64,000 nt of DNA from Defluviicoccus sp. (GTDB taxonomy: Bacteria; Pseudomonadota; Alphaproteobacteria; Rhodospirillales; Defluviicoccaceae). The notes under the pieces were generated by a model. That model saw only the letters and a program-made list of their open reading frames with translations. It was not told the DNA's origin and ran no database searches. Positions 6,848 through 15,193 of the stretch are shown piece after piece. The position numbers were made by a program, and so were the translations under genes. Where the stretch lies: assembly GCA_029624735.1 (NCBI GenBank), contig JARSSM010000010.1:58088-122087 (forward strand), read 5' to 3'. How positions within the stretch are numbered: the first letter of the stretch is position 1; every line of letters begins with the position of its first letter.

Positions 6848-7797
6848 GTTTCACCCCTCAACACGGTGCGGGCGCCTTGGGGCAGCACGACTGTGTAATC
6901 GGCGTCGTCGATCCCGATTGGGACGGACGCGACCGTCAGGCGTGGAAAGGCTTGGCCGACATCGTGTGCCTCGATAGCGACAAGGCGAACCGCGAAATCG
7001 TCGTGTGACGAATGGTCGTGCCACCCTGCACAGGCCAACGTGGCATCGAAGGCGACTAGGGCCTCGTGGTCCGGCGCGATCCTGTTCCGCAGGCGAGCGA
7101 TCAGCACCGGTGCGGTGACGGCACCGCGCGCAGAGGCTCCAGTCGCCTCGACCCTGACAACAGCGAGCACCAGTGGATCGACGCCGGCATCCAGTTGAAC
7201 GAGCCCATTCACCCGGATCGTGCGGGCATTGCGGCCAATCGTCTTGACCTCAATCCGTGTCCCCGATGGCAGGAGGAAGTCCTGCGGAGTTCCGAGGGGT
7301 CCGGTCCAGGCAGCTACAGCTTTCCCAGGTGGCAGCGTCGTGAGAACTTCAGCCTCGAGGAAAAGGAGTTCCCCGATCAACCCGCGCAAAGTTTCCTCGC
7401 CGAGGCCAGTCGCGTCGCGCTCAAGAAGAGTGCGCCAGTGGTCCAGCCTTCCGAGGACCGCAGCTGCCAACTGCGCGTCGTCGACGCCTGCACGGGTGAA
7501 CGCAACGATGTCACGGCAGAGAGCAGCGAACACGGGCAGGAGACGCGGCTCCTGCAAGGACAGTCTCAGTGACCAGCGGCCATCCGCCCTTAGTCCTCGC
7601 TCGACCTCAAGCGCGCGCATCGGCCTGGGCGGGATAGGACGGCTTCCGCATCCGGCGACTATCCCCACGCGATCGGGGGGATCGAAATCGGCATAGAGAT
7701 CAAGCGGATGGGTGGCGTCAACGCGGCGTTGGCGGGGGCCGGTGCCGCTGCTCCGCATTTCCTGCCACAGCTGCTCAATCGTCGGTGTCGACGTCAT
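6844..7797 (-). CDS. PD-(D/E)XK motif protein, DUF4420 family
   Basis: 317 residues from the ATG at 7795-7797, giving a 23-bp overlap with the Z1 gene. Restriction-endonuclease-type residues are visible: GELLFLEAE (Glu143), PQDF (Asp173) and RIEVKTIG (Glu183-x-Lys185), the E...D...ExK layout of PD-(D/E)XK nucleases. DUF4420 proteins are found next to Z1 and AIPR genes. I infer that it is the DNA-cleaving subunit, since no classical type II restriction gene accompanies the methylase in this operon. The longer upstream start (7851) is disfavoured because the extension overlaps Z1 and lacks family character. Confidence 0.85.
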   Translation of the reverse strand: MTSTPTIEQLWQEMRSSGTGPRQRRVDATHPLDLYADFDPPDRVGIVAGCGSRPIPPRPMRALEVERGLRADGRWSLRLSLQEPRLLPVFAALCRDIVAFTRAGVDDAQLAAAVLGRLDHWRTLLERDATGLGEETLRGLIGELLFLEAEVLTTLPPGKAVAAWTGPLGTPQDFLLPSGTRIEVKTIGRNARTIRVNGLVQLDAGVDPLVLAVVRVEATGASARGAVTAPVLIARLRNRIAPDHEALVAFDATLACAGWHDHSSHDDFAVRLVAIEAHDVGQAFPRLTVASVPIGIDDADYTVVLPQGARTVLRGET

Positions 7798-10582
7798 CCC
7801 CCGTTTCCTCGTCGTCAAGATCAGGCGGCAGCAACTCCTCCTGGGCAACACGATTCAGGCGGTAGCGGACAAGGTTCCTTGGTGCATCCGCATCTTTGCT
7901 GCCGGGAAAGTGAAGGCCGAGCGCCGGCAGGATCAAGCCGTCGCGGTACGACGTCTCACGAACATCAGGTTTTTTCCCGGTGCTCTCGACCCCGCGGAGC
8001 AGATAGATCAGCATCAGCGGCGCCTTCATCAGTGCGCGAAGTTCGTCTTCCTTGGCGTCGCTCCTGCCCCCTTGCGCCATCCCCACGTCTTCCATAGACA
8101 GTCCGTGCCGCACGTCGGACCGCCCTCCGACCCGCGCGCTTCTCCCTGAAACCAGCAGGGAGCCGTCTTCCCCGCTCAGCTTCACCTTGCGCTTACGGGT
8201 TGCCACAGCCTGCCCCGCAAGCGCATCCAGCTTGACAGGATCTTCCTCTCCGCGAGTTGGTAGGGCAACAGTCCAGGTGGAGAGGAGGGGGTCACCGCGG
8301 CGAACAGCGTTCCGGAGGAATTCCGCAATGTTTTCTGCCTGGAAGCTGTAATTTCCCGGGTGGACCAGGAAGTCGTTGAGCATGTCGGCAACTGCGGCTG
8401 CCGGGATATCTTGCCACAGAAGTGCGCCCCCATGTGGCGACCCGGCCGGCGGCCCGTGGTCTCTGACGAGCACGTGGATGAAACGATCGACGTGATCAAA
8501 GTTTGTCTTATTGCGCCTGTTGTCGCTGTAGAGCCTGGCAGTTTCGACTGCCCGCCCGATCAGCGATATGTCGCGCTCAACAACGACATCCTTTCCAGTT
8601 GCCATCTTGTTGCGCGCGGTGATGAGCAGGGTATCCGGGTGCGTCCGGACCCTCAGACCAAACTCGCGCGGCGTCGCCTGCCGGCGCTTCATCCGGCTGA
8701 AATCGCGTTTCAGCTCGGCGGTCGCCTCCGTGACGTGCCGGTACCAGCCTTCAGCCGCCTCAGTCAGCCACAGCCGGCAAAGGTCGCGGTAGCCGTCGCG
8801 ATAACCAAACCAACGGCCCATCTGCAGGAGCGTGTCGTAGGCTCGGGCGTTGCGAAGGAAGTAGCTGGTCGACAGCCCCTCGATCGTGAGGCCACGGGAG
8901 AGACTGTTGCCGCCAACCGCAATCACCCTTACGCCCGTGGGTCTGTCCATGACACCGTAGTCGAGGCTTGCGGCACCGGTCTGCTGGTTCACGGCCTGAA
9001 CGCGCACCGGTGCGATCGCATCGTGCAGGGTTTCGAGGACGGCCGGCCATGGCTGGTTGCAGTCCCCGAACTCAAGCGTGAAAGCTTCCGCCATGGCCGC
9101 AATTTCCGGCGACTGATCCGCCGCCTTGCGAGGTTGCAACGCTCCGTGGAGCCGCACCGCCCTCCGGATATCCTCCAGCTCCAGGTGCAGGGCATCTGCC
9201 ACTCTGTTCTGGACCGCCGTAAAGCGCGACACGTTGACGAGCATCGAGCGGTGCATGCCGCCGCCCCGGCCAGCCGTACCGTCTGCAGCCCGGAGGTCGC
9301 GGATTGCGCACGTGAGCAGGAAGCAGCGCAGAGCAAGTCGGAGCGAATCGGGAATCGGGCCCGGCTCTGCTTCCTTCTTATGCCCGCCTGGCAGCCAGTC
9401 GTCGCCGTCCTCGATCGATCTGATGCACTCCTCCCGTGCGGGCGACATGGCCCCCGATGGAATGTCCTGATCCGGGTCCTCAGACGCGAATATTACATTC
9501 ATTCCAACGTAGTTCGTTGGTGCCTCCAGCACATGGATGAAGTCCTGGGGGAACAGGTCGTCGCCGAGCATTTCGTCGGTCGACGATGGATCGATGAAGA
9601 TGTTTGCGAAGGGCGTGGCCGTGAACCCGACGTAGCTCGATCGCCGGAACAGGCCAAGCAGGTCCCTGATCGCCTTATTAATGGCCGTCGTCTCGTCAGG
9701 GTTCTTTCTTGTATTGATGGAGGCGTTGTCCGCTTCGTCATCTATCAGCAACAGGGGCAGGTCGATCCGACCGTCCCGGTCGGCGTTCTTGGCACGGAGC
9801 CATCCGGCGAGCCGCTCCAGCACGCTCTTGTTCTTCTTGGTGACGACAAGCACTGGTTCACGCACGGCGTCCAGGGAGATGTTGAGCGCCGATGCGGCGT
9901 TCTTGCGGAAATCGTGGTCGCGGGATGTGAACACGACACCGTCGCGCCGCCCGTCGATGAGGCCAACGCCGACGTGCCGCTTTTGACGGAGCTGTGCCCC
10001 GCCAAGGAAGTCGCGGCTGTCGAAACCGATGAACGCTGCATCCAACCGCTCCTGCGTCTGCCGGCGCACATTCTCCAGCGTGCCGGTCAGGAGGATGATC
10101 ATTCGGTACTCGGCGTCTGCAGCCTTGCAGATCAGCGCAGCGTAGGACGCGGTCTTGCCGGACTGGACGTCACCCATAACGAGACCTCGTCGCTTCCACG
10201 GTGCTTTCTCCGCCGGGTTGCCCAAAAGGTCGAGAAGTTCGTCTGTGGAACGATCCAGCGTTGCGGCAACGAGAGGTGGCCAGCCATTCCGTAGCAGGAG
10301 TTCGCGGTAGCGGGTCCAGTAAAACGGTTCGATCGATCCTCGTCTGGCGTCCAGCCAGGGGGCGTGCGCCTCCTCCGAGGTAAGCGTCTCGCCCAGATCC
10401 ATCCGGATCTCAAAGCGGGCGTGTAGCAGCCGTCGCGCATCCGCAATGGTCTCCGGTCCCGCCCCGAACGCCTCCGCTATCTTGTCCAGGACGTCGTCGA
10501 TCTCTGTTTCGGTCGGTGGTGGATCAAGTCGCAGAAAGTTGGCTGACGCGGCGGCAAGCGCCTCGGGCGTAGCATTGGTCAT
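7775..10582 (-). CDS. Z1-domain SF2-type ATPase
   Basis: 935 residues. Walker A is GDVQSGKT (137-144), Walker B LIDDEAD (279-285), and the SF2 motif III-like GFTATPFANI is at 319-328. The Z1 domain follows from about 410 with VGGNSLSRGLT (556-566) and the motif VI-like QMGRWFGYR (587-595). This is the full arrangement of Z1 helicase-like proteins, known from MutL/MORC-associated restriction loci. It should couple ATP hydrolysis to DNA translocation or remodelling for the nuclease partners. Its ATG overlaps the GHKL ATPase stop by 4 bp (ATGA). All motifs are intact. Confidence 0.92.
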   Translation of the reverse strand: MTNATPEALAAASANFLRLDPPPTETEIDDVLDKIAEAFGAGPETIADARRLLHARFEIRMDLGETLTSEEAHAPWLDARRGSIEPFYWTRYRELLLRNGWPPLVAATLDRSTDELLDLLGNPAEKAPWKRRGLVMGDVQSGKTASYAALICKAADAEYRMIILLTGTLENVRRQTQERLDAAFIGFDSRDFLGGAQLRQKRHVGVGLIDGRRDGVVFTSRDHDFRKNAASALNISLDAVREPVLVVTKKNKSVLERLAGWLRAKNADRDGRIDLPLLLIDDEADNASINTRKNPDETTAINKAIRDLLGLFRRSSYVGFTATPFANIFIDPSSTDEMLGDDLFPQDFIHVLEAPTNYVGMNVIFASEDPDQDIPSGAMSPAREECIRSIEDGDDWLPGGHKKEAEPGPIPDSLRLALRCFLLTCAIRDLRAADGTAGRGGGMHRSMLVNVSRFTAVQNRVADALHLELEDIRRAVRLHGALQPRKAADQSPEIAAMAEAFTLEFGDCNQPWPAVLETLHDAIAPVRVQAVNQQTGAASLDYGVMDRPTGVRVIAVGGNSLSRGLTIEGLSTSYFLRNARAYDTLLQMGRWFGYRDGYRDLCRLWLTEAAEGWYRHVTEATAELKRDFSRMKRRQATPREFGLRVRTHPDTLLITARNKMATGKDVVVERDISLIGRAVETARLYSDNRRNKTNFDHVDRFIHVLVRDHGPPAGSPHGGALLWQDIPAAAVADMLNDFLVHPGNYSFQAENIAEFLRNAVRRGDPLLSTWTVALPTRGEEDPVKLDALAGQAVATRKRKVKLSGEDGSLLVSGRSARVGGRSDVRHGLSMEDVGMAQGGRSDAKEDELRALMKAPLMLIYLLRGVESTGKKPDVRETSYRDGLILPALGLHFPGSKDADAPRNLVRYRLNRVAQEELLPPDLDDEETGDDVDTDD

Positions 10583-12054
10583 GCGCGCAGTCTTTCTGCG
10601 ATGCGACGCGCCCCTTCGGGATCGCGACTGAAGGGGTCTGTTAAGGGCAGGCGCTCAATCAGCCGCCGCATCGCTTCCGGCTGGTCGCGGAAGGTGTCAA
10701 CCAGCCGTCGGGCGAGGGTCTCGAGTTCGTCGTCGCTCATTCTTGTGCATTCCGCCACGGGCAGATCGTTGCTGATGTGCAGATGGATGTCATGGAGAGG
10801 CAGGAATTCCTCAAGGAGCCTCAGCAAACCTTCGATATTGCCGTCGCGGCATTCGATCCGGGTAACCGCAACAACGGCCGGATGCTCGCGGTTTACTCTC
10901 CACGTGGCCGCCCCGTCACGCAAGTCCTGGCGTATCCAAAGTGGAATCCGGTCCGCATCGTGCTGCGGCGTACCTTTGTGGGTGTATACGCGGCGGCTCC
11001 GGATCGTCACGTTACCGACAATCCGCTTCAGGTGGGGCCGCAGTGCGGCTGGCGGTTCGGCGACCGTCTTGCGGATGTCTAACTTCCAGAGGTGGTCGAG
11101 CTGGACAGGAACGTCGACGCGCACGCGCGCCAAGCGGATCAGTTCGTCCGCCGGTACGATGCGGAACCATCCGCCGGGCACGACAAGGCGTCCCCCACGG
11201 TAAACGTAGAAGCCATGCCCCGTTTTCAGCCCTTCCCGCCCACCTGCCCGGTCAAGTTCCGCTGGCTTAAGTCTGGACGGGAAGGGCAGCACAAACGGCG
11301 AGACTATGATCTTATGGCCTTCTACCTCGAAGCTCTCGGAATGGAGAGTCTGGCCGCGAGCATGACCCTCAAGGAAAGGATCAAGCCGCGGCAGCGGCCG
11401 ACCGTTGACACTAATGTCGAATACACCGAATTCCTCGCCCGCAAGGAAACGGTGGAACACCATGGCGAGGTGATTGGCCACATCGTACATGGAGCTGTCC
11501 ATGACACGCCGCGGATCTGCCCCGCCTGTTGCCGTCAGCCGATCCAGGTGCTGCCAGAGCACCGCTGTTCCCCGACCTTGTGCGGTGAGTAGATCGAGCA
11601 CCTCTGGCGGAACCGTCGAGCTATCCGGCCTGATGAGCCACCACGTTCCCCGGCGCTCGCACTCGTCCAGATCCCAGACCGCGACCGCAAAGCCCCCATT
11701 GCAGAGTGATGCCACGGTCAGCCGGCGACACTGCGACAGGGAGGCTGTCTTAAGGCCCAGACCAAACCGGCCGAGATCCGCGCCGGTTCGCTCTGCACGC
11801 GGATCCCGGCTGCCGAACCGCATTGCGCTGACCAGCGTGGCTTCGTCCATTCCGGCGCCGTTATCAACCACCGCAACGAGAGGCTCCGGCATCGATGTGA
11901 AAAGAATTGCCACCGTCTGGGCACCGGCCGCGATGCTGTTGTCGATGAGGTCGGCGAGAGCAGCAGATGTCGTGTAGCCGACGGAGCGCAGGGATTGCAT
12001 CAGCATCGGCGCGACCGGGGGTAGTTCTATTCCGATCGATTGACCCACTTCCAT
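10579..12054 (-). CDS. MutL/MORC-like GHKL ATPase
   Basis: 491 residues. The Bergerat ATP-binding fold is complete at the N-terminus: LADLIDNSIAAGA (33-45), DNGAGMD (64-70), and GRFGLGLKTAS (95-105). The rest resembles prokaryotic MORC-type proteins rather than mismatch-repair MutL, and no MutL endonuclease motif is seen. Such ATPases act as clamps that change shape with ATP and recruit helicase and nuclease subunits. I choose the ATG at 12052-12054, preceded by GGAGGGAGGGGGCG; an in-frame ATG 33 bp further upstream would add MYRHIGWREGA. It is followed without a gap by Z1. Confidence 0.88.
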   Translation of the reverse strand: MEVGQSIGIELPPVAPMLMQSLRSVGYTTSAALADLIDNSIAAGAQTVAILFTSMPEPLVAVVDNGAGMDEATLVSAMRFGSRDPRAERTGADLGRFGLGLKTASLSQCRRLTVASLCNGGFAVAVWDLDECERRGTWWLIRPDSSTVPPEVLDLLTAQGRGTAVLWQHLDRLTATGGADPRRVMDSSMYDVANHLAMVFHRFLAGEEFGVFDISVNGRPLPRLDPFLEGHARGQTLHSESFEVEGHKIIVSPFVLPFPSRLKPAELDRAGGREGLKTGHGFYVYRGGRLVVPGGWFRIVPADELIRLARVRVDVPVQLDHLWKLDIRKTVAEPPAALRPHLKRIVGNVTIRSRRVYTHKGTPQHDADRIPLWIRQDLRDGAATWRVNREHPAVVAVTRIECRDGNIEGLLRLLEEFLPLHDIHLHISNDLPVAECTRMSDDELETLARRLVDTFRDQPEAMRRLIERLPLTDPFSRDPEGARRIAERLRA

Positions 12055-12234
12055 CGCCCCCTCCCTCCAACCTATGTGCCGGTACAATCCGATTGTGACG
12101 ACTTGCTTCGCCCTATTCCAACTGCGGGCCGACGAACTATGTCCGTTGCTTCGGCAAGAGCTATTCCCTGGGACTGACAGCCCGCTCGAAGCAATCGACG
12201 GTTAGCGTCTATGCTCATCCTTCCACGTTCCTTT

Positions 12235-12693
12235 TCATGCTGGCCACATCCCGGCCAGTGCCACCTCTTGTGCTTCTCCCCTGATGAACCCGACGCAGTG
12301 ATCCATGATTTCTGCTAATGGTTGCCGCGCCGGTCCCTTCAGGCTGCATTCCCAGACCGTCAGCATGCGCCAGCCAGTGGCACGCAAGGCCTGCGCGGTG
12401 CAGCGGTCGCGCTCGCGGTTGCCCAAGATCTTGGTGGCCCAGAACTCCGGCCGCGTCGCTGGCAGCCTGAACAGCGGGCAGTCATGGCCGTGCCAGAAGC
12501 AGCCATGAACCAGGATGACAGCATGGTAGCGCGGAAACACCATATCTGGCCGCCCGGGCAGCGTCGCCACATGCAGTCGGAAGCGCAGGCCGGCGGCGTG
12601 TAGCCCCCGGCGCAACAGCAGTTCCGGCTTGGTGTCTCTTGACCTTATGCCGGTCATGTTGCGCTGACGCTGCTCGGGAGTAAGAACATCCAC
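12235..12693 (-). CDS. vsr: Very short patch repair endonuclease (Vsr)
   Basis: 152 residues with the Vsr signature throughout: NMTGIRSRDTKPELLLRR, LPGRPDMVFPRY with the catalytic Asp, ILVHGCFWHGHDC, then KILGNRERD and WRMLTVWEC. Vsr nicks at T:G mismatches formed when 5-methylcytosine deaminates at methylase target sites, so its place after the cytosine methylase gene makes sense; Vsr proteins also occur as nuclease parts of restriction loci. I choose the GTG at 12691-12693, with GGAGA about 10 bp upstream; the TTG at 12702 would sit almost on the ribosome site. There is a gap of 130 bp to the methylase. Confidence 0.92.
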   Translation of the reverse strand: MDVLTPEQRQRNMTGIRSRDTKPELLLRRGLHAAGLRFRLHVATLPGRPDMVFPRYHAVILVHGCFWHGHDCPLFRLPATRPEFWATKILGNRERDRCTAQALRATGWRMLTVWECSLKGPARQPLAEIMDHCVGFIRGEAQEVALAGMWPA

Positions 12694-12823
12694 GCTCAGC
12701 AAGTCTCCGTTGTCATGGTATCGGACAACGCAAGGCGCAGCGCCGTCCTGATCTCACTCACAGTCGTGGCTGAAGACAGCGTCGCAGCACTGAAGCGGAA
12801 GCCTGCCCGGAAAATCGGCAATC

Positions 12824-14326
12824 TCAAACTGCCGCCGCCGTTCGAACATGCTCATTCAGATTTTCCTCTTCTGCAATTCCAAGCGCGCGAGCGATAACGC
12901 TGGCGAGCGCTCTTGCCATGAGCGGAGGCACGGCATTGCCGATCTGGCGAAACGCCGGGTTCATAGTGCCGCAGAACACAAAGCCGTCCGGAAACGATTG
13001 CAGCCGCGCCGCCTCGCGCACGGAAATCGTGCGTGCCTGGTCGCTGTCATAGTGAATGTGGCTGTACCCGTCCTTGCCAAGATGCGCCATCAAGGTGCGT
13101 GCCGGCTGGTCAGGCCACATCTTCCGCCATTTATTCGGAAACTTGCCAGCGTCATAGGGCGGCACGATCGCGTCGCGCAGGCGCTCATATTCCGGCGAGT
13201 CTTCGCGCATCACGATGCCTTGCTTGCTCAGCTCTGCCACACGCTCGGCCAGCATGGTCATTGCGTGCTTGCAGGCCTGCGGGTACTGATCACCGGGGTT
13301 GAGCCGCGCGAACAGTTCGTAGTCGCGCGGCAGATAGCGGATGACGTGATCTCTTAAGCCTTCCTGCGGTGCCTCGAATCCAAGCCAGGAGCGCATCAAC
13401 CGGGCATAGGAGGAGACCTTGGCGAGCGGACGGTCATACGGCACCGGCCGATCGAAGCGCCGGGCGCCGCGCTTCAGTTTGCCAGTAGCGAGCTGCTGGC
13501 GGGCATTGATCGGCGGCAGGTCGGCAAGCGCCTCCTCCGCGGTTACCGCGGGCGGCAGATCCGGTCTGGCCACTGGCGGTTCGATATAATCATGTGCCGT
13601 TGGCACGTGACCGTTCAACACCTTCAGGGCGAAAGCACGGGAGCCTTCATAACCCGGCGGCAGAACCAGCCAGTTTGTCGGCCGAGGGAAAGTGACGCGT
13701 TTAGCAAGCTCGACCCGGTAGGCGATGAGAAACATGCGCTCCCGCATCTGCGGCACGCCGTAAAGGGCGGCATTCAGCAACGTGTAACCGCAGGTATAGC
13801 CTTTCGTCTCCAGAACCTCGCAGATTTCCCCGGCGATGTTCTGGCGACCATGATTCAATACGTCAGGGACATTCTCGACCAGCACGGCGAGTGGCTGGAA
13901 GGCTTCGACATAGCGCAAGTACTCCTGATAAAGCCGCGCACGAGGATCATGGCGGAAGGCTTGAGGATGCGCGTCAATCTCGCGCAGCTTCGGCCGGCCT
14001 ACCCGGGCAAAAGCCTGGCAAGGTGGTCCGCCGACGATCACGTCGATCGCCTCCGCGACGGGCCCGAGATCGAGGTCGGATGCCAAATCTTCAGGATGTG
14101 AGTTGATGATGTCGCGTGCGTGGCTGTGCTTCGGGGCGCCGCCGTGGAAATTAAGTCCATGCGAGCGGGCAGCATCGGGGTCCAACTCAACGGCCGCCCG
14201 CATGGCGAACCCGGCGGCTTGAAAGCCGAGCGAGAGGCCACCGCAGCCGGCAAACAGGTCGAGGACGCGCGGCTTCCCCCCGGCACGCAGCCGCGCGATC
14301 TTCCGTCTTACAGCGTCTGTGCTCAT
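12824..14326 (-). CDS. dcm: DNA (cytosine-5) methyltransferase
   Basis: 500 residues with the C5-methylase motif order: motif I VLDLFAGCGGLSLGF (21-35), motif IV GGPPCQAFARVG with catalytic Cys103, motif VI VLVENVPD (148-155), motif VIII near PQMRERMFL, and motif X IRQIGNAVPPLMA-like at the C-terminus (FRQIGNAVPPLM). It transfers a methyl group from S-adenosylmethionine to cytosine in DNA. With Vsr and the Z1/DUF4420 genes downstream it probably marks self DNA for the operon. The target site cannot be read from sequence. The ATG overlaps the stop of the small regulator by 4 bp. Confidence 0.95.
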   Translation of the reverse strand: MSTDAVRRKIARLRAGGKPRVLDLFAGCGGLSLGFQAAGFAMRAAVELDPDAARSHGLNFHGGAPKHSHARDIINSHPEDLASDLDLGPVAEAIDVIVGGPPCQAFARVGRPKLREIDAHPQAFRHDPRARLYQEYLRYVEAFQPLAVLVENVPDVLNHGRQNIAGEICEVLETKGYTCGYTLLNAALYGVPQMRERMFLIAYRVELAKRVTFPRPTNWLVLPPGYEGSRAFALKVLNGHVPTAHDYIEPPVARPDLPPAVTAEEALADLPPINARQQLATGKLKRGARRFDRPVPYDRPLAKVSSYARLMRSWLGFEAPQEGLRDHVIRYLPRDYELFARLNPGDQYPQACKHAMTMLAERVAELSKQGIVMREDSPEYERLRDAIVPPYDAGKFPNKWRKMWPDQPARTLMAHLGKDGYSHIHYDSDQARTISVREAARLQSFPDGFVFCGTMNPAFRQIGNAVPPLMARALASVIARALGIAEEENLNEHVRTAAAV

Positions 14327-14532
14327 GTCCCGCCTGCCTTCTTTACCTTGGGCAGCCGCAATGGCAGCTCATGCTGGTCGCCATGCTCCTCCAGGAACCG
14401 CAGGACAGCCGTGCGGATGATCCACGCGGCAGAGACGTTGTTTGCATCCGCCAGGGCCTGAATGCGAGCATGGGCATCCTCCGGCAGGATCACCGAGGTG
14501 CGGATGGATTTCCTGTTGACAGCGGCAGACAT
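14323..14532 (-). CDS. Ribbon-helix-helix regulator heading the defence operon
   Basis: 69 residues from the ATG at 14530-14532. RTSVILPEDAHARIQALADA supplies a beta strand and first helix, and VSAAWIIRTAVLRFLEEH the second helix, the pattern of CopG/Arc-type DNA-binding proteins. The basic tail (RLPKVKKAGG) may help DNA binding. It is translationally coupled to the methylase (ATGA). By position it is the likely transcription regulator of the operon, comparable to controller proteins in other restriction systems, or an orphan antitoxin. An inverted repeat lies just upstream (14554-14581). Confidence 0.75.
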   Translation of the reverse strand: MSAAVNRKSIRTSVILPEDAHARIQALADANNVSAAWIIRTAVLRFLEEHGDQHELPLRLPKVKKAGGT

Positions 14533-14553
14533 GGCATCGTCCTGAGTGAGAAG

Positions 14554-14581
14554 CGCACCTAGTGTATGCCAAATTGGTGCG
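14554..14581. promoter_or_regulatory. Inverted repeat upstream of the defence operon
   Basis: CGCACC (14554-14559) and GGTGCG (14576-14581) form a 6-bp inverted repeat with a 16-bp spacer, starting 22 bp upstream of the regulator ATG. The spacer reads TTTGGCATACACTA on the minus strand and may hold a weak -10 (TACACT) without a convincing -35. A repressor or activator site for the ribbon-helix-helix protein is plausible. Confidence 0.35.
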
Positions 14582-14589
14582 TTATGCAT

Positions 14590-14910
14590 TTTTTTCGGGC
14601 GCCATCACAGTCGCGGCTCTCGCAGGATCTGGATTTTCGAAGTCACGGTTCGACGCCAGATTCCGCCGCCCATGCGAGCGAACTTCCAAAAGCACGGATT
14701 TCCCACGCCGAATAAGCGCGGTAAATCAATGCCTTAAAAATCCGTACTGTTTGGGCGAAGTCAGGAGCTTTGGAGAGAAGGGCCGCAGAGAGAGCGATTT
14801 TGGCCCTTCCGGGCGCTTGCGAGGTCAACAGCTTTTCGCCCAAAAGCGCGCGTTTCCTGGCGTTTTTCGGCGCTGCGGGCGGCGACGGAGACCTTATCGC
14901 GAAAGCGACT
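14590..14910. other. Stretch without a supported gene between defence operon and tRNA-Ser
   Basis: About 320 bp. Short open frames on both strands have no initiation signals or family features and overlap the tRNA gene. CGCCCAAAAGCGCGCG and GGGCGAAGTC-type motifs recur (GGGCGAA near 14752, TTCGCCCAAAA near 14834, an inverted pair around 80 bp apart). The segment probably holds the junction between the island and the chromosome, since the tRNA-Ser 3' end faces it. Confidence 0.4.
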
Positions 14911-15003
14911 TGGCGGATGGGGAGGGATTCGAACCCTCGATGGACCTTTAGGGCCCATACTCGCTTAGCAGGCGAGTGCCTTCAGCCACTCGGCCACCCA
15001 TCC
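14911..15003 (-). tRNA. tRNA-Ser(GCT)
   Basis: Complete 93-nt gene including CCA. Acceptor GGATGGG pairs with CCCATCC, followed by discriminator G. The D arm, anticodon stem CTCGC/GCGAG with loop CTGCTAA (anticodon GCT), a long variable arm (TATGGGCCCTAAAGGTCCAT) and the T arm GAGGGTTCGAATCCCTC are all present. It decodes AGC/AGU. Its 3' end points to the defence island, so it could be a present or past integration site, although no second copy of its 3' end is visible to the left. Confidence 0.96.
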
Positions 15004-15193
15004 GTCTTTACCGCCGCCCCTCGGGCGCTCGGCGCCCCGGCCCAATAGCAACGGCGTCGGCATTTGAACGCGAATGCGGGGCGTAAATCAAGGATCCCGC
15101 AACGATCCCGGCCGCGCTGGCTGAAATTCCTCGCGGCGGGCGGCATCCGTCGACGGAATAGCGTGCAGGCTCTGGCGTTAGGCGGCGGAGTGG

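Noticed and set aside
8360..10294. 644-residue open frame on the plus strand opposite the Z1 gene
   Set aside because: It is antisense to a protein with complete ATPase motifs and shows no family motifs itself; high GC content produces such frames.
14562..14951. 129-residue plus-strand frame between the defence operon and tRNA-Ser
   Set aside because: It runs into the tRNA gene, lacks a ribosome site and has no domain similarity.
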